Origin: Brevibacillus choshinensis
GTDB lineage: Bacteria > Bacillota > Bacilli > Brevibacillales > Brevibacillaceae
NCBI RefSeq assembly: GCF_001420695.1
Contig: NZ_LJJB01000013.1
Span: 658,121 to 722,120 of the forward strand
Reading direction: 5' to 3'
Length of the DNA stretch: 64,000 nt
The position numbers were made by a program, and so were the translations under genes. Below, piece by piece: positions 1 to 7,646 of the stretch. Under the pieces are notes generated by a model. That model ran no database searches. It was not told the origin of the DNA and was given only the letters and a program-made list of their open reading frames with translations. How positions within the stretch are numbered: the stretch's first letter is position 1; each line of letters starts with the position of its first letter.

Positions 1-410
1 GATCAAATCGTTATTGATAAGACGAACACGGAAGAAGAATTCGAGGTTACTTATGGATGAGTATTTTTAAATGATAGAACATGGATTTGGTACAGTCGAG
101 GCAATAAAAACATTTGCCCACCCCCACTATCTTTTCCTACCCTAAAAGACGAGGGGGGAAGAATCCAATGTACGCATGCAGCTATTCCGGTACGGTACTC
201 GGTATTGATGGCTTGATCGTATCCGTAGAGACAGACATTGCCAATGGCTTACCACAGTTTGACTTGGTGGGTCTCGGCGGCTCAGCTGTAAAGGAAGCGC
301 GCGACCGAGTCCGTGCCGCATTACGCAATGCAGGCTTCGACTACCCGATGCAGCGCATTACCGTAAACCTCGCCCCAGCAGACCAGCGAAAAGAAGGCTC
401 AGGCTTTGAC
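1..410. repeat. Direct repeat, upstream copy (comM 5' region)
   Basis: This stretch is the same, base for base as far as I can compare, as 5113-5522 (offset 5112). It includes about 167 bases of upstream sequence, the comM ribosome site and codons 1-81 of comM. Identity stops at 410/5522, where this copy runs into insertion-sequence DNA and the other continues as comM. The repeat begins at the first base of the window, so its true left edge may lie further upstream. An open frame without a start ends at the TGA at 58-60 and may be the tail of an older gene; that is a guess. Confidence 0.95.
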
Positions 411-482
411 TTCAACACCTGTCTTTTTTCTGGAATACCTAATCTTCTGGCGACTTCTCTAGACGATACTCCGGACTCGTAA
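168..482 (+). pseudogene. Truncated comM (codons 1-81 fused to IS sequence)
   Basis: ATG at 168 follows the GAGGGGGG ribosome site used by the intact gene at 5280. The frame encodes the first 81 residues of the ComM/YifB Mg-chelatase-like protein, ending in SGFD. It then runs 23 residues antisense through the remnant of an IS3-type orfA to a stop at 480-482. The whole AAA+ ATPase part is missing, so no ComM function is expected. The translation and Shine-Dalgarno signals are intact, so a 104-residue fusion peptide could be made if the promoter is also inside the repeat. Confidence 0.88.
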
Positions 483-611
483 AGACGTACCGCTTCCATT
501 TTTTCCTCTTCCGTATAGACCTTATATGTCTGTCCCTTTTTAGCCATAAAAAATCCCCTCTGGTCAATTGTGTCTTACCCAATTGTAACAGTGGGGTTTT
601 AAACACAGTCA
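411..611 (-). mobile_element. Remnant of one end of an IS3-family insertion sequence
   Basis: Read on the minus strand, this begins with a plausible terminus, TGACTGTGTTTAAAACCCC at 611, followed by a GAGGGG ribosome site and an ATG at 547. The reading frame starts MAKKGQTYKVYTEEEK and continues with a helix-turn-helix pattern (SSREVARRLGIPEK), as in OrfA of IS3-family transposases. After about 44 residues it breaks at 410/411 and enters antisense comM. The rest of orfA, all of orfB with the DDE catalytic residues and the other terminal repeat are absent, so the element is dead. Family assignment rests on the N-terminal pattern only; the 611 boundary is approximate. Confidence 0.7.
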
Positions 612-661
612 ACCATGAGGGGATATTACCAGGCTGGACAAGCGGGGTTTTGCGAACCGTT

Positions 662-1480
662 TCACTTTTTGATCTCATCGTACAGCTCAGTTGCCGTACT
701 TGCGATATGTTCAAATGCTGCGCGAAGTTCCTGGATGCTCGCTGAATGATTTTGGGATTGAGATGTGACAGATTGGATGGAAATATTCATCTTATGAATG
801 GAGGTTTCAATGAACTTCAGCTGCTTTTGAATTTCCTCAGAAGCATCTTTGCTCTGTGTAGCCATTTTGCGGATCTCATTGGCAACGATACTAAAGCCTC
901 TGCCATGTTCACCTGCGCGCGCAGCTTCAATCGCCGCATTTAATCCGAGCATATGGGATTGGGACGCCATATCGTTAACAAAAGACAAGACCTTAAAAAT
1001 CTTTTCAATTTCTTTTGTCACAAATTGTGACTCACTGGATACTGTCATGATTTGCTCGTTTACGTGAATCGAAGCGGAAGCGACCTGATCTGCTGTCGCA
1101 GTCATTTCCTCCACCGTCGCAGCTAGTGTGGAAGAGACGGATCGGATGTTTTCGATTTTGGTATTGGCAGTCAAAATGGTGAGGCAACCGACTAACGCAC
1201 CCTCTTCAAATATAGGTGTAGCAGAGGAGACGTAAGGAATTCCGCAAACCTCTGGTCCTTGTTCCTGTATCATTTTTTTGCCACTACGTAACGCCTTTTC
1301 TGTGACGGTACCCTTAATTTCATTGATGAATGTACCTGGTTTGGTTTCGATACCCAACGTTTCACTCTGTAAAAAGGCAATGTACTTTTCTGTATCCGTC
1401 AATGCAACACATGCATCTTCCGCTTGACTTGCCTTGATATCCTCCAAGCATGCTAACAAGGCCTGCAATTTTGGCGACAT
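662..1480 (-). CDS. Soluble methyl-accepting chemotaxis protein, YfmS-like
   Basis: A 272-residue protein without membrane segments. Residues about 1-110 form a small sensory region and the rest is a short MCP signalling coiled coil with the hairpin tip core (MLGLNAAIEAARAGEHGRGF and the following EIRKMA). Size and layout match the soluble chemoreceptor YfmS of B. subtilis, which acts with CheA and CheW in the cytoplasm. ATG at 1480 is chosen because AAGGGGAG lies about 8 bases upstream; a TTG two codons earlier would sit too close. The N-terminal part contains Cys (ACLED, EDACVAL, EVCGIP), so metal or redox sensing is possible but not shown. The gene faces away from its right-hand neighbour. 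The ligand is unknown. Confidence 0.85.
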   Translation of the reverse strand: MSPKLQALLACLEDIKASQAEDACVALTDTEKYIAFLQSETLGIETKPGTFINEIKGTVTEKALRSGKKMIQEQGPEVCGIPYVSSATPIFEEGALVGCLTILTANTKIENIRSVSSTLAATVEEMTATADQVASASIHVNEQIMTVSSESQFVTKEIEKIFKVLSFVNDMASQSHMLGLNAAIEAARAGEHGRGFSIVANEIRKMATQSKDASEEIQKQLKFIETSIHKMNISIQSVTSQSQNHSASIQELRAAFEHIASTATELYDEIKK

Positions 1481-1723
1481 GTCCAAACTCCCCTTTTATC
1501 TTTCTTTTCAGTCAATGATTGTAATATTCACACACACTCAGCAATCTTCTGCTTGATGTAGATAAATACCGTTGTTACATACATCGGTAAAATCGGATAG
1601 ATCGATGAGAAAACAATTGGCGGAAAAAATAACAAATGTTTTTTAAAAAAACTGGTAAAAAGATGTGACGTTTTTCCACACCATACGTCAAACATGATAT
1701 AGGAAAAATTTTGGAGGTAAATC

Positions 1724-3055
1724 ATGAAAAGAATGAAAAGAAATATTTTTCAAACCCTTACAGTAGCTTTGGCTACGGTATGTGCGGTACATTTTGCGTT
1801 TCCGACCGCTACTTTCGCTCAATCGCTTACGAAAGTGCAGGCAGCAAACTCAGAAGGGTTGACTGTTAGCACGTCTGCTATCAACGTAGTGAAGGGAAAA
1901 ACGGGTACCCTTAAATTAAAGTATAACGGTCAAACTCTGGATTCTTCCCGAGCAACGTGGACTACATCAAACTCTTCGATTGCTACCGTATCGAATGGGG
2001 TCGTAACTGGTAGAGGTACGGGTACTACCTTTGTTACGGTACGTTACAGTGGAGAAACGGTAAAAGTCAAAGTGACGGTTTCAGCACCGGATGAATTAAA
2101 AGCAAATATTACGAAAACGACCCTGAAAAAAGGGAAAGAGCAAACGATTGATTTGACGTATAACGGAAGTACACTTCAAGGAAGTAAAGCGATTTGGAGC
2201 TCGAGTAACTCTTCGGTTGCTACAGTAAAGAATGGAGTCATTACTGCAAAAGCAAACGGAACCGCAATCATTGGCGCCAAATATAAAGATCTAACAGTTT
2301 ATGTGGATGTAACCGTCGAATCAAACTCTTCCGGTAAGTTGGAAGCAAATGAATCCAAGATCAAATTGGATAAAGGTGACGAAGAAACGATCAAGCTCAA
2401 ATATGACGACGAGAGTCTTTCTGGCTCAAAAGCATCCTGGTCCACTTCGAAATCATCTGTCGCAACTGTAGATGATGGCGTAGTTACTGCGAAAGGTAAA
2501 GGGACAGCTACCATTACTGCTAAGTATAAAAATGACAAAGTTGAGATCGAAGTGATTGTAGGCGGCGGAGGAAGTTCTTCTGATTTGCTGGAAGCAGATG
2601 AAACGGATATCACCTTGAAAAAAGGGGATAAAGAAACGATTAAATTGTACTATGATGATAAAATCGTGAGTGCGTCTAGTGCAACTTGGACCACATCCAA
2701 ATCGTCTGTAGCAACCGTAAGCAAAGGTGTTGTCACAGCAAAAGGGAACGGAACTGCGACAATTACAGCGAAGTACAAAGGTGAAAAGGTTGAAATCGAG
2801 GTTACCGTAAAGAATTCCGATAAGCTGGAAGCAGACAGCTCTTCCATGTCCCTGAAAAAAGGGAAAAAAGAAGAGATTCAATTGTATTATGATGACAAGG
2901 AATTGAAGGGTTCCAAAGCAACTTGGAGCACTTCGGACTCTTCCGTAGCAACCGTCAAAGATGGGGTCGTTACAGCGAAGAAAAAAGGAACAGCAACGAT
3001 TACAGCCAAGTACAAAGACGAGTCCGTGAAGGTTAAAGTAACCGTAAAATCGTAA
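1724..3055 (+). CDS. Secreted protein with five tandem bacterial Ig-like (BIG2) domains
   Basis: A 443-residue protein with a signal peptide (basic MKRMKRN start, hydrophobic core, likely cut near TATFAQS). Five Ig-like repeats of about 79 residues follow, each with the pattern LKKGK..TI.L.Y...., ATW.TS.SSVATV, GVVTAKGKGTATITAKY and a V..VTV end. The repeats start near residues 46, 125, 205, 287 and 366. Such BIG2 domains usually occur as adhesive or spacer modules of surface or secreted proteins. There is no LPXTG anchor, S-layer domain or enzyme domain, so it is probably released or loosely wall-bound. The start follows TTGGAGGT with 6-base spacing. A terminator follows at 3067-3107. The function is not known. 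Confidence 0.85.
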   Translation: MKRMKRNIFQTLTVALATVCAVHFAFPTATFAQSLTKVQAANSEGLTVSTSAINVVKGKTGTLKLKYNGQTLDSSRATWTTSNSSIATVSNGVVTGRGTGTTFVTVRYSGETVKVKVTVSAPDELKANITKTTLKKGKEQTIDLTYNGSTLQGSKAIWSSSNSSVATVKNGVITAKANGTAIIGAKYKDLTVYVDVTVESNSSGKLEANESKIKLDKGDEETIKLKYDDESLSGSKASWSTSKSSVATVDDGVVTAKGKGTATITAKYKNDKVEIEVIVGGGGSSSDLLEADETDITLKKGDKETIKLYYDDKIVSASSATWTTSKSSVATVSKGVVTAKGNGTATITAKYKGEKVEIEVTVKNSDKLEADSSSMSLKKGKKEEIQLYYDDKELKGSKATWSTSDSSVATVKDGVVTAKKKGTATITAKYKDESVKVKVTVKS

Positions 3056-3066
3056 CATCTTAGTGG

Positions 3067-3107
3067 AAAGCCCATCGGAGATTGAGCAAAAGCCGGTGGG
3101 CTTTTTT
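3067..3107 (+). terminator. Rho-independent terminator after the Ig-like repeat gene
   Basis: The arms AAAGCCCATCGG and CCGGTGGGCTTT pair with a loop of about 14 bases and are followed by a T run. It lies about 12 bases after the stop codon at 3055. Confidence 0.85.
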
Positions 3108-3137
3108 TATCAAAATGTTTGAAATTACTAGTAATAA

Positions 3138-3782
3138 CTACCTACGTTAGTTGGCACTGGAGCTGCCAACGCATCTGAGGCAGTGGATGCTTCCGCTCAA
3201 TTAAAGTCGAGCTTTGATAATTTCCCCAGCACACTAGAAGTTGGGAAGAGATATCAGTTTACAGTCAGCACAGAAAATGTCGGGACACTTGAAGCCGAAG
3301 GAAAGTTTTTCTTCCTGGTATCAAGTGGGGAAAAAATGGAATCAGTAAAGACAACTTTAAACCGAACAAAGAAAGCTTACGTAACAACCGGTTACTTCAT
3401 CCCAAAAGCTGAGGGTTCCTACATACTTCTCTATTCCATGAAGCAAAAAAATAGTAAGGGTGAAGCGGTAGAGGCAAACGCTGAAAAGAGCTTTAAGACT
3501 GTCGACAAAAACAAAATTAACTTAACCGTATCTCCAAATGAAATCACTGCAAAGTTGGGCGAGGAGATTCCAGTCTTAGTCACCTACAGCAGCAGCATCA
3601 CAACCAAATTGGAATTCAACCAAAAACTAACAGAACTAGGCTCCAGCAGAAAAAACGGTGTGTATAAAAAAGTGTACCTGTGGAAGCCAGAGAAAAAGGG
3701 TGAATACACCTTGAAAGTGAAGGCGACTCAAAGCAGAACGGATCGAGTAGAAACCAAGGAAATCACGATTGTGGTAGAATAA
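3138..3782 (+). pseudogene. 5'-truncated gene for a secreted Ig-like protein
   Basis: The frame is open from the stop at 3135-3137 and begins LPTLVGTGAANASEAVDAS. This reads like the end of a hydrophobic core and the cleavage site of a signal peptide, but no ATG, GTG or TTG lies before GTG 3183, which would leave out the whole signal. That GTG also has a poor ribosome site. The remaining 199 residues form two beta-rich segments (about 1-105 and 115-199) ending in EITIVVE, like extracellular Ig-fold domains. The neighbour's terminator ends only about 30 bases upstream, so the promoter, start and signal n-region look deleted. If GTG 3183 is used, the product would stay inside the cell. No specific function is recognised. 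Confidence 0.6.
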
Positions 3783-3794
3783 AGAATATCGTCA

Positions 3795-3833
3795 GACCCT
3801 CTCATCGTGTCACGATTATGAGAGGGTTTTTCT
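3795..3833 (+). terminator. Rho-independent terminator
   Basis: The arms ACCCTCTCAT and ATGAGAGGGT enclose a loop of about 15 bases and are followed by TTTTCT. It ends the truncated Ig-like gene just before lspA. Confidence 0.85.
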
Positions 3834-3867
3834 AATCCAAAGTGCTAAGTAAGAAAGAAGGAACGCT

Positions 3868-4329
3868 ATGTTATTCTACACGACCTCCATCTTGGTTCTC
3901 ATAATCGATCAACTCTCCAAGTACATGGTTCGATCAACCCTTGATGTAGGGGAAACGGTGTACATCGGGACTACGCAGTTAACCCATTATGAGAACTCAG
4001 GGATGGCCTTTAGCTTATTCCAAGGATACGCACGTCTTTTTGCTTTAGTAGCTATTCTATTTGTAGTAGGGATTCTGTATTATCGCATGCATGAAGCCCC
4101 GAAAGGAAAGCTGCTGAATACCGCCTTGGGCTTTCTAGTGGGAGGAGCCGCAGGTAATGCAATCGATCGAATCATATTCGGACGAGTGACAGATTTTCTC
4201 GTGTCTCGCTCTGGGAAGGGTATCCTCAACTTTGCGGATCATGCCATTAATGTGGGGATTGTTCTGCTGCTTATGCATGGGATTGTGCAGTATGTAGTGG
4301 GGAAGTGGGGAAAGAGAGAAGCAAAGTAA
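3868..4329 (+). CDS. lspA: Signal peptidase II (prolipoprotein signal peptidase)
   Basis: A 153-residue integral membrane aspartic protease that removes the signal peptide of diacylglyceryl-modified prolipoproteins at the outer face of the membrane. It has the family motifs: IDQLSK (Asp14), ENSGMAFS (Asn43), GNAIDR (catalytic Asp100) and NFADH (catalytic Asp124). Four membrane segments fit the usual topology and the length is normal. The start follows AAGAAGGAACG. In B. subtilis lspA lies beside rluD and pyrR, so this lone copy inside the repeat-bounded segment is probably an extra paralogue, but that cannot be settled from this window. The neighbour downstream is a DUF1653 gene. Confidence 0.92.
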   Translation: MLFYTTSILVLIIDQLSKYMVRSTLDVGETVYIGTTQLTHYENSGMAFSLFQGYARLFALVAILFVVGILYYRMHEAPKGKLLNTALGFLVGGAAGNAIDRIIFGRVTDFLVSRSGKGILNFADHAINVGIVLLLMHGIVQYVVGKWGKREAK

Positions 4330-4355
4330 TTCTAGTTAAAGAAGGAGGAAGAAAC

Positions 4356-4571
4356 ATGGATAGAAATGATAACGTCCCTACTCTCTATCGCCATTATAAA
4401 GGTGGAGTCTACAAAGTTACTGGAATTGCAACGCACACAGAGACGGATGAAAAAATGGTTGTGTATTATCGAGTAGAGGACGAGGAACTTTTTGTAAGAC
4501 CATTTCGAATGTTTTTTGAGAAAGTCGAAGTTAACGGGAAGAAAGTACCGAGATTTGAAAAAATGAACTAG
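4356..4571 (+). CDS. DUF1653 family small protein
   Basis: A 71-residue soluble protein that starts at the ATG preceded by GAAGGAGGAAGAAAC. It has the layout of the DUF1653 family: a short N-terminal lead, YRHYKGGVYKV, a VVYYRVED strand, then LFVRPFRMFFEKVEVNGK. The family folds as a small beta barrel and its role is unknown. It starts 26 bases after lspA in the same direction and is probably cotranscribed with it. An in-frame upstream start would overlap lspA and lacks a ribosome site. Confidence 0.8.
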   Translation: MDRNDNVPTLYRHYKGGVYKVTGIATHTETDEKMVVYYRVEDEELFVRPFRMFFEKVEVNGKKVPRFEKMN

Positions 4572-4595
4572 CGTGGCAATAAGCGCTACGCCACG

Positions 4596-4721
4596 ATGAC
4601 CTCGCTATCAGATAAGAAGCGTCACGAGATACAGGAGTGGAAGGTTAGATTTTATCACGAGAATGAAAGGGTCTGGTTGACTGATCATGTTGATAGGAAG
4701 TACTTAGACTATTTGATGTAA
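4596..4721 (+). CDS. Possible 41-residue small protein
   Basis: An ATG-to-TAA frame encodes 41 charged residues with several aromatic ones (EWKVRFYHENERVWL). I see no good ribosome site: the upstream sequence is occupied by a CGTGGC/GCCACG inverted repeat at 4572-4595. It might be the remnant of a larger gene or a chance frame. The composition looks protein-like, but there is no recognised family. Confidence 0.3.
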   Translation: MTSLSDKKRHEIQEWKVRFYHENERVWLTDHVDRKYLDYLM

Positions 4722-4796
4722 AAGAGATGACACGTCTAATACGAATCATGGACCATACATTAAGTCAAAAGGACTTATTATGGGGAGGACGGTCAA

Positions 4797-4952
4797 ATGA
4801 TTATTAGAAGAGCCATTGGGATGCTATCAGTGGCTGCCGGAGCGTTCTGTCTGATCAAAACCGGTGGTGCATTGCCTATCAGCTATAATGCCATCCTAAT
4901 TTGTCTGAGTGCCGTATTTGTCATCATTGGGTTACATCTTTTTGAGCGATGA
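4797..4952 (+). CDS. Small membrane protein, 51 residues, unknown role
   Basis: The ATG at 4797 follows GGGGAGGACGGTCAA, a strong ribosome site at good spacing. The product has a basic start (MIIRRAIG), two hydrophobic segments (about residues 7-20 and 28-48) and a charged end (HLFER), so a two-helix membrane hairpin is likely. A terminator begins at the stop codon. Ribosome site, composition and terminator together support a real gene. The function is unknown. Confidence 0.65.
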   Translation: MIIRRAIGMLSVAAGAFCLIKTGGALPISYNAILICLSAVFVIIGLHLFER

Positions 4953-4977
4953 CCAGCCTGTGTGCTGGTTTTTTATT
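4951..4977 (+). terminator. Rho-independent terminator
   Basis: The arms ACCAGC and GCTGGT with a short loop are followed by TTTTTATT. The hairpin begins at the stop codon of the 51-residue membrane protein. The 135 bases from here to the downstream repeat hold no convincing gene. Confidence 0.8.
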
Positions 4978-5112
4978 GTTACGTTATGTCCTGCAATCGT
5001 GAGCCAAGGTGGTGGTAGACGTGTGGCTCGGACTTGAAGCTAAAGGATGTCAAATTGACTTGAATATTGGTTTTTATCAAGACCAACTTTCAAAGAATAA
5101 AAGATAAGGAAA

Positions 5113-5522
5113 GATCAAATCGTTATTGATAAGACGAACACGGAAGAAGAATTCGAGGTTACTTATGGATGAGTATTTTTAAATGATAGAACATGGATTT
5201 GGTACAGTCGAGGCAATAAAAACATTTGCCCACCCCCACTATCTTTTCCTACCCTAAAAGACGAGGGGGGAAGAATCCAATGTACGCATGCAGCTATTCC
5301 GGTACGGTACTCGGTATTGATGGCTTGATCGTATCCGTAGAGACAGACATTGCCAATGGCTTACCACAGTTTGACTTGGTGGGTCTCGGCGGCTCAGCTG
5401 TAAAGGAAGCGCGCGACCGAGTCCGTGCCGCATTACGCAATGCAGGCTTCGACTACCCGATGCAGCGCATTACCGTAAACCTCGCCCCAGCAGACCAGCG
5501 AAAAGAAGGCTCAGGCTTTGAC
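5113..5522. repeat. Direct repeat, downstream copy (comM 5' region)
   Basis: This is the second copy of the 1-410 repeat. Here it is followed by the true continuation of comM, so this is the intact locus. Repeats of this length and identity are good substrates for RecA-dependent recombination, which would delete 5112 bases. Confidence 0.95.
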
Positions 5523-6827
5523 CTCGCCATCGCTTTCGGCATTTTACTTGCTTCCAAACAAATAACACCCCGTACTGAGCGAATTCTCATCTTAGGCGAG
5601 CTCGCTTTAGACGGTTCCTTGCGCCCTGTTACAGGAGTTTTACCAATTCTGCTGGAGGCAAAGCGCACAGGCTTCACGCATGTTATCCTACCTGCACAAA
5701 ATACCCCCGAGGCAATGCTCGTTGATATAGTCGTGCTTCCTGCTCCTGACTTAACGGCAGCAGTCCATTACTGGAAGCATGAATTACAACCAGATGCCAG
5801 CTCCTTAGAGCAAACCCAAACTTCCATTCACCCAAACACCAAAAACCACGATGACACACCTGATTTCGCCAACGTTTACGGTCAACAATTTGTCAAACGA
5901 GGACTGGAAATCGCAGCAGCTGGTTTTCATAATGTCCTGCTAGTCGGGCCACCGGGCTCAGGAAAAACGCTTTTGGCCACCTGTTTGCCTGCCATTATGC
6001 CGCAAATGTCTACGAATGAATCCTATGAAGTTACGAAAATATACAGCATCGCCGGACAATTGACGCGAACGAGTGGGCTGATCCGCGAAAGACCATTTCG
6101 CTCCCCGCATCATACCATTACTGCGACCGCCCTGATTGGAGGAGGAACCCAAGTACCCCGCCCAGGTGAGTGTAGCCTGTCTCACGGAGGGATCCTGTTC
6201 CTCGATGAGATGCCAGAGTTCTCGCGACATGTGCTGGAAGTTCTTCGACAGCCGCTGGAAGGAGGAGTCGTTACAATCGGCAGAGCCAAACAAGTGTTTA
6301 CATTTCCAGCTCGCTTCTTACTCATTGGATCGTGCAATCCTTGTCCGTGTGGCTTCTTTGGCTCCAGAGACCAACAAGCCTGTACCTGCACGCACCAACA
6401 AATCCAAAAATATCGCTCCAAGCTGTCTGGTCCTCTGTTGGATCGCATTGATCTTCATCTAGAAGTACCGAGAGTGCCTGTCCAATTATTGAATAAACGA
6501 ACGATGGAAGAATCGTCCGCAGACATTCGAAGCAGGGTGGAACAGGCAAGAAAAATTCAGAGTGAGAGGTATGCCAAGCGACAAGGATCTCCGTTTAACA
6601 GTGCGATGAACGGAAACGAGCTGCGTCGATATGCCTCACTGGACAAAGAAAGTCAGGAGCTGCTGCAGCTTGCCTTTGAGACACTTGGATTGAGTGCAAG
6701 GGCCTATGACCGCATTGTAAAAGTTGCACGTACGATCGCTGATTTAGCGGGTTCCTTACGAGTTGAGTCTACTCATGTAGCTGAAGCCATACGCTACCGG
6801 GCTTTGGACAGGGGGATATCTTTGTAA
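5280..6827 (+). CDS. comM: ComM/YifB-type Mg chelatase-like AAA+ ATPase
   Basis: 515 residues, the normal length. It has an N-terminal ChlI-like domain (about 1-170), an AAA+ core with Walker A GPPGSGKT at 223-230 and Walker B GILFLDE at 304-310, the family's Cys-rich insert (CNPCPCGFFG, ACTC) and a C-terminal helical domain. In Gram-negative bacteria ComM is a hexameric helicase that promotes branch migration during natural transformation; the role in Firmicutes is less well known. The start is the ATG after GAGGGGGGAAGAATCC; an earlier in-frame start at 5226 lacks a ribosome site. dprA, another transformation gene, lies about 8 kb downstream. Confidence 0.92.
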   Translation: MYACSYSGTVLGIDGLIVSVETDIANGLPQFDLVGLGGSAVKEARDRVRAALRNAGFDYPMQRITVNLAPADQRKEGSGFDLAIAFGILLASKQITPRTERILILGELALDGSLRPVTGVLPILLEAKRTGFTHVILPAQNTPEAMLVDIVVLPAPDLTAAVHYWKHELQPDASSLEQTQTSIHPNTKNHDDTPDFANVYGQQFVKRGLEIAAAGFHNVLLVGPPGSGKTLLATCLPAIMPQMSTNESYEVTKIYSIAGQLTRTSGLIRERPFRSPHHTITATALIGGGTQVPRPGECSLSHGGILFLDEMPEFSRHVLEVLRQPLEGGVVTIGRAKQVFTFPARFLLIGSCNPCPCGFFGSRDQQACTCTHQQIQKYRSKLSGPLLDRIDLHLEVPRVPVQLLNKRTMEESSADIRSRVEQARKIQSERYAKRQGSPFNSAMNGNELRRYASLDKESQELLQLAFETLGLSARAYDRIVKVARTIADLAGSLRVESTHVAEAIRYRALDRGISL

Positions 6828-6893
6828 TCTGTTCACGTCTGTAGTCTGTGTGTAGGTATGTTCGAAGTCTGCTGAATCCTTCTCATTTGTCCT

Positions 6894-7211
6894 TTACGTA
6901 ATCTGGACAATTGTAAACGAAAAAGTTGCACAATCGCCTTCGTCCCATGGGCGACAGTATTTCATAGCAATAGATGTCATTCCCTGTCTCAAGGAATGAA
7001 AGGTCAAGACTTGATGGCCGCTTTGACCGACACGAGAAGGGGAGGGTGGTGGGAAGAACTCATTGGAGACCAAGGATAGGTAGCGGCTGTCTAAAGGATT
7101 GGATAAAAGCCATTGATAGCCAGTCGTCGGATTGGCATTAAATGTGAGGGCAAACGAACGTCCGGACATGACATGGATCGTATGAGTAGTCGAATCTGCC
7201 ACTGATTTCAT
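6894..7211 (-). CDS. Chagasin-type (I42) cysteine protease inhibitor
   Basis: 105 residues with the hallmarks of the I42/chagasin family: the NPTTGYQW loop at residues 27-34 and the RPW motif near residue 88, with a Gly-rich loop between them. Family members block papain-like cysteine proteases by inserting three loops into the active site. The only start seen gives no signal peptide, whereas many bacterial members are exported, so the site of action is uncertain. The ribosome site is weak (AGAAAG). It is convergent with comM, 66 bases from it, and I see no clear terminator between them. Confidence 0.78.
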   Translation of the reverse strand: MKSVADSTTHTIHVMSGRSFALTFNANPTTGYQWLLSNPLDSRYLSLVSNEFFPPPSPSRVGQSGHQVLTFHSLRQGMTSIAMKYCRPWDEGDCATFSFTIVQIT

Positions 7212-7646
7212 CTTTCTTATTTACATGCTTCCCAAACAATATATGTATCTGCTTAAATTGGGTGTTTGCCTTCCGTCGAAGCTGTATACCAACACAGTGT
7301 ATTTACAAATTAGTGACAAAATGGAAAAGTCCTAATTTTTTTATGAGCATTTAGAATGATATGGAAAGGAATTTGCAAAATATTGGCGAATGAATAGGAA
7401 TAAAGGCATAAAATGTCGAACGAAAGCAGAAACGATCTACTCAAAAATTCCTATCAGCTGAAATGGTAAGAAGACAACAAGGGCGTTTAGGACGAATGTT
7501 ACCATGTCGCGACTATTTTTTTGTATATAGATTACTTCCCGGCACTTCCAAAAGAGCAGGTTTTACGATGTCGCTCCTCTCTAATGGGAGAAGCTTTTTC
7601 TTTGTGTTCATCTTTTGCTAGAAATGGGAAAGGGAAAGGAAAACTG
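7212..7646. other. 435-base gap between the I42 inhibitor and the EAL gene
   Basis: AT-rich sequence that should carry the promoters of two divergent units. An open frame continues upstream of the EAL start to 7521, but it lacks a ribosome site and family similarity. I searched for the flagellar sigma pattern (TAAA, about 15 bases, GCCGATAT) and for clear sigma-A boxes without a convincing hit. No RNA structure stands out. Confidence 0.5.

Noticed and set aside
439-714. 91-codon minus-strand frame across the IS end and into the chemoreceptor
   Set aside because: It spans the IS terminus and the stop of the chemoreceptor and resembles no protein; the orfA frame is the better reading.
4980-5172. 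Small open frame running from about 5009 into the repeat
   Set aside because: It has a weak GTG start and I could not fix a continuous frame to the TGA at 5170-5172; no family similarity. It may be a gene relic, but support is too thin.
7212-7520. Sigma-D type promoter before the EAL gene
   Set aside because: No stretch with both a TAAA box and a GCCGATAT-like box at about 15 bases was found.
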